Shown here in pieces: positions 41,794 to 51,441 of a stretch of 64,000 nucleotides of DNA. The notes beneath the pieces were generated by a model. That model did not search any database. It saw only the letters and a program-made list of their open reading frames with translations, and was not told where the DNA came from. Origin of the DNA: Mesostigma viride (Eukaryota > Streptophyta > Mesostigmatophyceae > Mesostigmatales > Mesostigmataceae). Numbering within the stretch: the first letter of the stretch is position 1; each line of letters starts with the position of its first letter. Both the position numbers and the translations under genes were made by a program. The stretch spans positions 62,001 through 126,000 of the forward strand of contig RPFO01001017.1 in the NCBI GenBank assembly GCA_009746045.1, in the 5' to 3' direction.

Positions 41794-43230
41794 CATGTGC
41801 TTATTCACAAATGGTTCATGAAAAAAATCTGGCTTCTTGCACGAGCTATGGGCAACATATGCAGGCTCTGTGAAACAAAACTCAGGCCGGCCCATTGGGC
41901 CACTGGAGCTATTTTTCATTAGCATCACAATTACAACGCAGTACAACGCAGTGGGAAAAATGAGAGCCCTTCACGACATGACGCAACGACACGAGCCCCA
42001 TAAACGGGGCCATAGTGAGCTTGGAGGGTCAAAACGTTGAAAATAGGTGTTGTATAAGTTATACAGCATCAAACATGCATCAAACATCATGACTGGATGA
42101 CTGAATCAGGCAGCCATAGCCAAAGCATCATCCACTCTCACAACGTGTTGAGCACATGCCTCGTGGGAACGGAGGTGCTGGGTTTTCATTCCATAACGCG
42201 TGCAATACTGAAAGAAAGAGGCACGTGTAATGCAAGGCTTGGATAGGTTGAGTGATCCATGAGCTTACATGCAGGCAAAGATGACGCTGAAATGCATGCT
42301 AGCAAATGGTGGCAAGATGCTAACAACACATGATTATACACCATGATTATGGGCACCCAGCTGATCTTCTTGCACAATCAACGCAGTATAAACCATCAAC
42401 ATCCAATCCTCACGATATATGCACGGCTTGACGACGTATGCAGCACCTAAATACTGCACAACTGCAACCTGCTATTCTGATCCCCTGCTATGGCTGACAT
42501 GCAAGCAACGTCGAGTAGGATGGCGGTCTTAGAGAGGCTGGGCAGAGGTCGGTAGAAATAAGTGGAAAACTGGCAGAAACTAGGTAGAAACACGATATAC
42601 TTACGCCTGCAAGCACTATTGAGCCGGTGGCAGAGGCCATTTCCAGGAAAATACAGCATACCGTAGCAATAGCCACGGTCACGCCTTACGCTATTTGCAG
42701 GCACCATCATGCCCGGAGCTACCCAATAAAAGTCTGCACAAATCTCGGTTTAGCCGAGAGTCCGGGCGTTCGGAATGAATAAACATGTGTTAAGAAGTCG
42801 AAACACCATGGAAATACCAAGCATGGTGCCGCAGCAGACCCGAGTCTTGACGTAATAATATGTATGCCGGTTTCCAGGGTTTCCGCATGAAAGTTGGGTG
42901 AGAAACTGGAAAAAACTACGTTTCCTTTGCCCCAGTACTTCAACAAACTCGTAGAAACCTAATTATCAACCTTTGAACGCATCATCATGGTCGTGCTACC
43001 CAACAGCCACTGAAATTCGCGCGAAAACTGGCGAGATCTACTTGTCGCCATCGCCGTCGTCTTCACCTTCGTCCCGCGAAAATGCCTGATTTCAGTGGTA
43101 CATATTTGTTAGCAGCTGTCACCAAAAAAATACCAAAAATACCAGGATTTTTTCTTGAATTCTATGAGATGTTTCTGACCTATGTTGAAAGTTTCAGACC
43201 AAAAATCGCATGTTTAATAGGTTTGCCACG
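41794..43230. other. Intergenic, nothing recognised
   Basis: Short frames on both strands lack family motifs, and no tandem array or retro-tail is visible. Confidence 0.4.
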
Positions 43231-43292
43231 TGTCAGATTACAACGCGATACATCGCGTTCTAACCCTACAACGCGATGTATCGCGTTGTAAA
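43231..43292. repeat. Twin AACGCGAT palindromes
   Basis: Two near-identical inverted repeats stand side by side: TACAACGCGAT-AC-ATCGCGTTCTA and TACAACGCGAT-GT-ATCGCGTTGTA, with 11-bp arms around a 2-bp centre. Confidence 0.75.
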
Positions 43293-43699
43293 AAAACACG
43301 GTTTATGCCATACCAGTTGTTTCCAGAAAACAGCGGGAAGCTGGTTGGTTTGTCAATACAAGTCATAACAAGGACACATGTGTGCCATATGCTTTACCTA
43401 CCCCTGCGTTTTCTTGTAGAAAAACATGGCCGGGACCATCCCCCTGAACCAACATCTCACTTGATGTGATGGGGAGCGGCACGCAAGACCAGTGCTCACT
43501 TGGCAGAGGCAAGCGTTTGATGTAACGTTCCGTGCAAGGCAGATCTCACCTGCTCTGAATGGCCCCAGTGGCCACTTTGCTTATTTGGTCTCACTCCAGC
43601 TGGCTACTCTAAAAGTTATACGTTGTCTCATTGATATATCACAGCTACCCTGAGACAAGTACAGAAATTGGACCGTCATAAACCACGATAGCCAGTTAG

Positions 43700-43880
43700 A
43701 CATAAAGAGGACTCTGACTCGCAAGCCGGTCGAGCCAGCAATCAGTGGTAACTGAAAAGTCTATCAGTAGTAGGAGAAGGGCCTCGCCTTCCCTAATTCC
43801 ACAAGGCGGTTGAGCAAGCAATCAGTGGTACGAGAAAAGTCCCACATTCTCTTATTCACAAGAGCAATCAGTGGTAGGAG
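43700..43880 (+). repeat. Irregular tandem repeat around AGCAATCAGTGGTA
   Basis: Three units start at about 43737, 43816 and 43863 (AGCAATCAGTGGTA … GAGAARRG…CC…TTCCCT). Spacing is uneven. Confidence 0.65.
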
Positions 43881-44400
43881 AAGAGCCCCGCGTTCCCTTC
43901 CAGGCCAGCCCGGTGGTCCAAGTTGGGGTTGGGGCTGCGCGCCGTCTTCTTCCTGCAGTCACAAGCAGTAAATACCCACGCAGTGTCATGGATCGCAAGC
44001 ACACAGCACGCCATGGGGGGGTGGCCGGCCGTACAGGCCATGGGAGGGGAAGCAAACATAGGAGAACGCACGTGCACAAACCGTAGCTGGGGCGCACACT
44101 ATTGTTAACACTACTTCTACAAGGGGTACAATGGCACCTACGTGTGTGAATGTGTGTTAGCCTTTTCGTACCTTGTAATAATGATCTGTGTAGATACATG
44201 TTATTTCTACTCACATAGACAGTGGCAGGTTTACATCTCAATGTAGCTCCTGCCACCTGGCCAAGAAAAACTGGCCAAAGCTTTGGCCAAGACTGATCCG
44301 GATCAGGCCGCACCGGCCTCAAAAGGTATGTCACGTGAACCCTATGACCTAGCTATAGCGGCTACCCTTCCATCTCACTATAGAAACTATGTTCAGAGAA
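43881..44400. other. Intergenic, nothing recognised
   Basis: No supported feature. Confidence 0.35.
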
Positions 44401-44898
44401 CCACGATTCTACCCACCCACAACAAAAACCCACCCACAACCCACCCCACCCACAGCAAAACCCCACCCACAACCCACCCCACCAACAACTAAACGCCACC
44501 CACAACCCACCCCACCCACAACTAACCGCCACCCACAACCCACCCCACCCACAACAAAACCCCAAGCACTACCCACCCCACCCACAACAAAACCCCACCC
44601 ACTACCCAACCCACCAACAACTAAACGCCACCCACAACCCACCCCACCCACAACAAAACCCCACCCACAACCCACCCCACCCACAACAAAACCCCAAGCA
44701 CTACCCACCCCACCCACAACAAAACCCCACCCACTACCCACCCCACCCACAACTAACCGCCACCCACAACCCACCCCACCCACAACAAAACCCCAAGCAC
44801 TACCCACCCCACCCACAACAAATCCCCACCCACTACCCAACCCACCCACAACTAACCCCCAACCACTACCCACCCCACCCACAACTACCCCCACCCAC
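44401..44898 (+). repeat. 33-bp C-rich minisatellite, about 15 copies
   Basis: The unit is CCCACCCCACCCACAACAAA plus ACCCCACCCACAA, 33 bp, so a Pro/Thr-rich 11-residue repeat stays open but has no sign of being a gene. The G-rich strand (GGGTGGG) could form quadruplexes. It lies about 360 bp beyond the CDK11 stop. Confidence 0.88.
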
Positions 44899-44999
44899 AA
44901 TCATCCCATGTTACCAAACGAATGCTTTGGGTTCATGACTGCTGTCGTTGTCCCCTACCACCCCCCTTCAACCAACCTCTCACCCATCATCTCTAATTC

Positions 45000-45222
45000 T
45001 TGCACGTCGGGCACGCCGGCATAAGCTCCTTTCCCTCACCATTTCCTATCTACCTACGATCTCAAACCCCTGTCCTATCACCTCGTAGGCAATGCTCCCC
45101 TTTCCTATCTACCTATGATCTCAAACCCCTGTCCAATCACCTCGTAGGCAATGCTCCCCCTACACCCCGCACATCTCACCCGTCGTCTTGCGCGAAAGGT
45201 ACGTGAGCATGAGCTCCTCAAC
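45000..45222 (-). repeat. Copies of CDK11 terminal-exon sequence and a 64-bp duplication
   Basis: CCCGTCGTCTTGCGCG…GGTACGTGAGCATGAGCTCCT at 45179-45217 and ACGTCGGGCACGCCGGCATA plus AGCTCCTTTCC at 45003-45034 resemble exon 6 sequence at 45308-45350. Between them the segment CTATCTACCTACGATCTCAA…ACCTCGTAGGCAATGCTCCC is present twice in tandem (45046 and 45110). Confidence 0.75.
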
Positions 45223-45258
45223 ACACGCCTGATCCCAAAATCCAGCTTATCGAGCATT

Positions 45259-48200
45259 TTAGCCAATCGAGCTTTCTAGCCGACGTGGGAGCCTTCCCCA
45301 CCTCTCGCCCGTCATCTTGCGCGTCGGGTACGTCGGCATGAGCTCCTTCTCCTTGGGCGGCGGCTGCTCCCGGAACCATGAGTGCTGTAACGCCTCGGCC
45401 GCGCTGATGCGCTTTGTCGGATCGTACGTGAGCAGGCGGTTGAGCAGGTCGAAGCCGGCGTCCGACAGAGTGGGCTTGCCGGCAAAGGAGGTCGCAGGGA
45501 ACTTGTCCCGCAGGTGGCTGTAGGGGTGCTGCGTGAAGTTGGCCTTGCGGGACAGCTCCGCAAAGCCGGGCCAAATCTTGTCGTTGGGGGTGCCCAGCAT
45601 CTTGAAGATCTGCCAGGGGGGGGGGGGGGGGGGGCAGGGGGTGAAGGGAGGGAGAGTGGGACATCGGCAGGAGGAAGCCGCATTGGGGTTAGTGGAAGAG
45701 GTGATGTGATACTCACGCATGGCACAAAAGCGGTGCACAAACTGCTTCATACGCGTGACATCGGCAGATGGGAAGTGGACAATGACGCCTGCCTACCCCT
45801 TCTCCTGACAAACCGCTCGTTACCGGCCCCACACACACACCTGATTCCGCTTTCATAGACCTTCACACTGTCACCTGGTCGATCTGGTGCAGCTTGCCTT
45901 AACACCCTCTTATCAACCCCTCATCTCGCATTAACTTAGAACCGCCCCTTACCTGGTCGATCTGGTCTAGCTTGCCTTAACAACCTCTTATCAACCTCTC
46001 ATCTCGTATTAACTTAGTACCGCCCCTCATCTGGTCGACCTGGTCCAGCTTGCCTTACCACCCTCTCATCGACCTCTCATCTCTTGTTAACTTAGAACCG
46101 CCAATCACCTGGTCGATCTGGTCCAGCTCGCGCTTGCCCTGGAAGAGCGGCTCCTTTGCCAGCAGCTCCGCAAATATGCACCCGACCGACCACATGTCGA
46201 TGGCTGTCGAGTACGTCTTCGTGCCCAGGAGCAGCTCAGGGGCGCTGTTGTGGTTGTTGGTGGTGGGTGGGTGGGTGGGTGGGTGGGTGGGTGGGTGGGT
46301 GGGTGGGTGGGTGGGTGGGTGGGTGGGTGGGTGGGTGGGTGGGTGGGTGGGTGGGTGGGTGGGTGGGTGGGTGGGTGGGTGGGTGGGTGGGTGGGTGGGT
46401 GGGTGGGTGGGTGTGGGTAGGGTGTGGGAAGGGGGGGATGGACGGAGGGGCATTAAGTCAGAGGTAGAGGATTGGGAACAGACCGTCAGCATTTGGGCAC
46501 TTGGCAGCAGCTCAGGCGCTTGAGGGTGGGGGGCAGCCTGACGATGTGTGTGTGTGCATGTGTGCGTGTGTGTGCTTGTGTGTGCATGTGTGCGTGTGGA
46601 CGGGTGGGCGGGTGGGCGGGTGGGCGGGCGGGCGTGTGTGTGCGCGTGTGTGTGCGTGTGTGTGCGCGCGCGCGTGTGTGGGTGTGTGGGTGTGTGGGTG
46701 GGCGGGCGGGCGGGCGGGCGGGCGTATGTGTGTGTGTGTGCGCGCGTGGGGGAGGGGGCGGGCGGGCGGGCGTGTCTGTGTGTGTGTGTGTGTGCATGTG
46801 TGCACATGTGTGTAAAGAGGGACGTCTTACAACTCTCTGTTAATGCTTTCTTATATTCCGTGCGGCCTAGCACACATGATTACTAGTACCCGATGGCTCT
46901 GATTGCGCGATGTTCTCACGAATAGCGACATGGGGGTTCTCACGAATAGCGACATGGGGGTTCTCACGAATAGCACTCACCGGTACCAGAGCGTGACGAC
47001 CATGTGCGTGTAAGGCTTTAGCGGGGACCCGTACTGCCGCGCGAGGCCAAAGTCACAGATCTTCAGCTCCCCCTTGTGGTTGAACAGCAGGTTGGACGTC
47101 TTGAGGTCGCGGTGGAGAACCCAGTGCTCGTGCAGGAAGGCGACGCCCTCCAGCAACTGCTGCATGAGGCACTTGACCTCGGACGTGGAGAAGCGCTGGC
47201 TCATCTCGCCCATGAGGGACTTGACGTCGTGGTCCATGAACTCCATGACCATGAAGATGCTGCAAGTTCCGAAATTTGAGCAGCAAGCCATCACAGTGTG
47301 GTGGCATCGTGAGCGGGGGTATGCCCATGAACTCCATCACCACCAAGATGCTGCGGGTGGGGGACACAGGATATAAATAGCACAGGATATCAACAGGATA
47401 TAAATAGCTCGCCGATCAGCCATGAAACAGCTAGGTAGGGGGGCGGTCCCTGGGGGGGATCCCTTGAGCTCCGTCACTCAGGCGTGCTCTGATCACATAA
47501 GCTCCATCACCATGCGCAGAACATCCGGCAGTGGTGCATGGCCATTCTGTCGTCTTCTGATAGAAAGGGTAGCGGAGCGTGGTCCACGAACACCATCAAC
47601 ATGAGCATGCGCCATGCTGTGGGTGGACAGGTTGCCATGCAAAGCAGTCGCGACAAGGAAGCAATAGCGACAACAACTAGCGCCGCTGCGCCACGCTGTA
47701 GTTCCCACACCACCAGACAGCACGCTCTCCTGCCCAGGCACTTGCCCCTCACCACCTGCCCTGCGTCACGCTACCGTACCTATGCTACCGCTTCCATGAC
47801 ACGGGCTCACCTGACCAGGCCCTTGGCCACCACCAACTGCCCGACATCACGCGACGTGCCTAAGCGACCGCTCCTAAATCGTGCTCACCTGTCCAGACTC
47901 TTGCCCACCACCACCTCCTTGACGTCCACGATGCACGGGTGGTGGAAGGAGAGCAGGATGTTGATCTCCCTCAGCGCGGTCTGGGGGAAACCCTCCTTCT
48001 CCTTCTCCATCTTCACCTTCTTCAGCGCGACGATCTCGCCCGTGGCCTGCGCGCCACCACATAGGTGAGGACCAACCGCAAAGTTGACCAAACAATAAAA
48101 CCAAATCATATGAGCTCGACAATCTCGCCCGTGGCCTGCAACCGCCGGTTAACCAACGGTTGGTTAGAAGCGATGAAAAGGGCACATAAATGTACCCATA

Positions 48201-50454
48201 AATGTACAGAACCCATGAATGTACAGTGAGAACTAACAAATCAATTAACACGTGGCACTGAGTATGCACAGGGAGGAGAAACAGGGAGGGCTAACTAATG
48301 AATTAACACGTGGCGGTAAGGATAAAAAGTTAGAATCAACAGGTCCAAGTTAAGGATGAACACGGAGGATGAACAGTAAGGCTCCGGTCGGACGAAACAA
48401 CAACAACAAAGACGGCCCATTATCCCTATCGGTCCCTGGGATCCTGCCAGACTGCCCTCCTCCCACCTGCCTGCACATTTGCTTACCAGCCAGCTGGGCG
48501 AGCAGTTACCAACTTTTTTGGCAACTGGCCCACTGACCCAACCCGACCCGCACCAATCAACCCGCCCGCCCGCCCGCCCGCCCGCCCGCCCGCCCGCCCG
48601 CCCGCCCGCCCGCCCGCCCGCCCGCCCACCCACCCACCCACCCACCCACCCACCCACCCACCCACCCACCCACCTTGTTGCGGGCGCGGTACACCACCCC
48701 GTACGTTCCCTCGTCGATGCGGTTGAGGCGCTCGTACTCGTCCACGTGGCGGCAGCTCTGCAACATGCTGATGTGGCGGCGGGGGTCCTCAGGCCGGTCA
48801 TCCCCACTCGTATCCTTGCCCCCGCCACCATCGTCGTCGTCCTCGTCATCATCCTGGGGGAGAGCAATGGGCACACATGGCGGGAGAAGTGGGCACACAT
48901 GGCGGGAGAAGTGGGCGCACATGAGCAGGGAGTGGCTGAACAGGGTGGACGAGGGTGGGGGCACGGGGGAGCAAGAAGAGGAAGGGGGGAGAAGGGGGCC
49001 AGGGGGGCAGTAGGGGCAAGGGGGGGCAAGGGGGGGCAAAAGGGGCAAGAGACATGACACTTTTCTGTAGCACCTTGCGCATGGCTGCGGGTGTAGGGCA
49101 CGCAAGACTCCATAATTGCATCAGTTTATGACCATTCGATGATAATGTCCTCCCTAATTGATTGTGGCTGGACCACCAAAGTGTTTCCACCTTCTTACAG
49201 GACCACACATCACCTCCTCCACCAACACACGCCGCAACAAGGCCAAATATAATCGGTGTCACCTACACCCAGACCCGACACCAGACCACACGGCGCACCC
49301 CCTCATCACACACGCGCCGCGACAAGGCCAAGCAGGATAAACCTAATCCTTGAACACGGTTAGAAAAGTCCCCTTCCACGCCTCACCTCCTCATCCGACA
49401 GCGCGGGCGGCCGCCCCACCAGCTCGTCGTCGCTGTCGTCGTTCTCGATATCCGCCCGCTCCCGCGCGTTCAGCTCCCGCTCGTAGTCCGACTCAGTGCC
49501 CCTCCAGCTCTTGCGGCGCGGTAGCGCCCCCTTGCCGCCCCCCTCCTGCTGCCGCGCCGCCTGCTCCTCCTTCTCCTGCTCTAGCTCTTGCTGCCGCCAC
49601 CCAACTACGCCATCCACATAGTCATTGTCCTCATCGCTGCCGCTACTGCTGCTGCTGTCACGGATGTCACGGCCCCGACGCGCGCCACCTGAGGGGTCCC
49701 TGGCCCCTCGCCGCCTCTTCCTGCTGCCGCTGCCAGAATCGTTGCCCGAAGCTGAGCCCGACCGGCTGCGGCTGCCTCGGCCGTCCGCGTCCCGCCGGCC
49801 TTTAGACTGGCGTCCGGAGTCATAGTCCCTGTGGGATGTTGACCGGGGGAGGGCGCCACTGGAGCGGGGGGCGTCATCCCATGCTACAGGGGAGTAACGG
49901 GAACGCTTTTGACCAGGGGCCGCCGGCTCGGCGTCCGCGTCGCCGCCGCGGTCGTATTCCGCGGGGCCGGCGTCGTCACCCGAGCGGCTATCGCCACTGT
50001 CCGCCGGGCTGGCATCCTGCCGGCTGCCGCCTCGGCTCCTATGGCGCGCCCTGCCTTGGGAATTGGAGGCCCCAAGGTCGTCGTCGCTGCCTCTGTCTCC
50101 GCCAGACGTCATCCCATCTCCATCGGACGCGCTTCTACGGCCGTAGGAAAGAGGTTGTCCCGCGGAGCCGTCTCTTCTGTCGTAGTCTCGACCGCCCCTG
50201 TCCCCCTGTTTGCCACGGTAACGATACGTTTCCCGGTCGCTATCTCCCCGATGCCTGTCCCGATCGCCTGGGTAAGCTACCCTCTCATCTTCCCGAAACC
50301 GCACCCGGTCTTTCTCTCCCTTCCGATCCCTCCTGTCATCGCGGTTTCTGTCGCTATATTCACCTCTACGATAATCGCGGCCGTCACCACCGCGCCCGAC
50401 ATCCCTCCTGGCTTCACTTCCCAGGTTGCTCTTACGAGCACCTTTCGGGTCCAT
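45259..50454 (-). CDS. CDK11: CDK11 / PITSLRE-type cyclin-dependent kinase
   Basis: Exons on the minus strand: 50454-49387, 48853-48674, 48046-47889, 47259-46981, 46244-46109, 45609-45259. All phases close, giving 723 residues. Exon 1 (356 aa) is the Arg/Asp/Ser-rich, charged N-terminus typical of CDK11, a nuclear kinase acting in splicing and transcription. The kinase domain has [11 protein letters not shown] (about 403), VALKK, the cyclin-contact helix PQTALRE (437-443) in place of [15 protein letters not shown] (catalytic Asp about 520), DFGLA (about 538), T-loop [27 protein letters not shown] and a short C-terminal tail. The segment MEKEKEGFP before the helix is specific to CDK11/CDKG. 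CDK10 is the next best match but lacks this N-terminus. Several introns carry copies of their own splice junctions. Confidence 0.93.
45873..46122 (-). repeat. 78-bp tandem repeat carrying the CDK11 exon 5 donor, 4 copies
   Basis: Copies start at 45873, 45951, 46029 and 46107, strictly 78 bp apart. The last contains the true end of exon 5 and its donor (GACCAG|GTGATT). The other three, in the intron, read CTGGTCGATCTGGT(C/G) on the plus strand, i.e. a copied exon end. Two keep CAG|GT on the gene's strand: 45873 as CAG|GTGACA and 45951 as CAG|GTAAGG. The copy at 46029 has CAG|AT. Confidence 0.88.
46260..46412 (-). repeat. (GGGT)n microsatellite at the CDK11 exon 5 acceptor
   Basis: About 38 uninterrupted GGTG/GGGT units on the plus strand, ending 16 bp from the intron 4 acceptor (46245). 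On the gene's strand the intron ends (CACC)n…CCACAACAG. Confidence 0.93.
46540..46810 (+). repeat. GT/GC/GGGC complex microsatellite
   Basis: Alternating (GT)n, (GC)n, (GGGC)n and (GGGT)n blocks in CDK11 intron 4. Such alternating purine-pyrimidine runs favour Z-DNA. Confidence 0.85.
46912..46981 (-). repeat. 24-bp repeat at the CDK11 exon 4 donor, 3 copies
   Basis: TTCTCACGAATAGCGACATG plus GGGG is repeated (about 46914, 46938, 46962). The last copy runs into the donor CG|GTGAGTGC, so on the gene's strand copies read CATGTCGCTATTCGTGAGAA with an inner GTGAG. Confidence 0.75.
47350..47640 (-). repeat. Decayed copies of the CDK11 exon 4 start
   Basis: The true junction reads GCAG|CATCTTCATGGTCATGG (47260/47259). 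Copies: CGCAG|CATCTTGGTGGTGATGG at 47351, TGCGCATGGTGATGGAGCTT at about 47515-47496, and CAGCATGGCGCATGCTCATG plus TTGATGGTGTTCGTGG at about 47620-47585. Confidence 0.75.
47729..47860 (-). repeat. Two decayed copies of the CDK11 exon 3 end and donor
   Basis: The real exon end is at 47889-47930 (CTGTCCAGACTCTTGCCCAC on plus). Copies are CTGACCAGGCCCTTGGCCAC at 47811, with an intact CAG|GTGAGC on the gene's strand, and CTGCCCAGGCACTTGCCCCT at 47730 with the donor destroyed. Spacings are 78 and 81 bp. Confidence 0.8.
48111..48140 (-). repeat. Copy of the CDK11 exon 3 acceptor
   Basis: CTCGACAATCTCGCCCGTGG followed by CCTGCAA duplicates the exon 3 start (CGACGATCTCGCCCGTGGCC|TG at 48028-48049), 89 bp upstream in the intron, with the AG intact. 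Confidence 0.8.
48560..48673 (-). repeat. (CCCG)n(CCCA)n microsatellite beginning at the CDK11 exon 2 donor
   Basis: On the gene's strand the donor AAG|GTGGGTGGGTGGG is itself the first unit of a (GGGT)n run of about 15 units, which then changes to (GGGC)n. Confidence 0.92.
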
Positions 50455-51441
50455 GGCCGTAATCCCCTTAACGCGAGGACATTCCTAACAAGCTCCCATG
50501 CGGGGTCTACTCTTTCGTGGTCCTAGAAAGTTCCACATGCTTAAAATCCCGATAGCGCCACAAATTGAATAGCCTTTGGATATGAAGGATTTAAAGCACG
50601 TTAATCACGTCAGTGCGCTGCCATTCTCCCAAACTGCCCGGAATTCTGGCAATGTCCTTGTAGTTGTGCAGCGAAGTGGCTGTTGCACACACCCCTGTTT
50701 TTTCACGTTTTGGTTTCACGTTAACGGTGAGTCATGCTTGCGTGCGTCTCATCAGAGACTGAACGCAGCCTGGCAGCCTGGAAGGACTCTCAGGAGTGTG
50801 CAGCCTTTACGGATACTGTTGTGTAGAACTACCCCTGTACGTCCGTGTAGGTTTATGCTCGTGTTCATTGGCCAATACTAGAAAAGGGTCCGGCGCGCCA
50901 GTGCCCCGGCAAAGCCTATTTAGTATCTACCTCTAGATACCTCCCTTAGCAACTTACCGTCTTGCATTCGTCCCTCACTGGCAAAGCCACAACGAACAAC
51001 GCTGGTATGCGTCCAGCTCAGCTCGCTTGTGCCCATTTCCGTGGCAGGGCAGCTGTGGCCATGCCCGTGCGTTCCGCTGCTGCCATCTGGCTTGTGGCTC
51101 CCCGTTTCAGCAGCTTCTCGACATATATTGACACGACATAAATATTAGCCTTTCCTACTATCCTGATTTAGTATAGGCGAAAAACGAGGATTGAGTAGGC
51201 AGTTCGCTCTACGAAGCCGGGCCCTGATTGTTTTATTGCTGCATTTTTGAACTGAGGACGAAGTCGGTTTGCAAACAAGTTCGTGTCATTACAACTAGAG
51301 AAGAGACTGTGGGCTTTAGAGTTGGCAGCAGCCAAAGAGCAGCATTTTCCAGATTGATGGGATTGTCCGAGGGAAAGGCGCTGCTGTAAGAGGACATTTG
51401 TACACAAGATCCTGCTATTCTATACTTCCTCCTCAATCAAA
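50455..51441. promoter_or_regulatory. Shared upstream region of the divergent CDK11 and DUF445 genes
   Basis: 987 bp lie between the two start codons. No TATA box, exon or repeat was recognised. Promoters and leaders of both genes should lie here. Confidence 0.5.

Noticed and set aside
42447..42946. Minus-strand frames of 75-87 codons
   Set aside because: No motif, no splice-consistent partner and no codon bias like the real genes.
44401..44898. Pro/Thr-rich cell-wall protein
   Set aside because: It is a 33-bp C-rich array with no start context, signal peptide or flanking coding sequence.
46540..46810. Open frames of about 100 codons in the GT/GC microsatellite
   Set aside because: Simple-sequence frames on both strands; the region is CDK11 intron 4.
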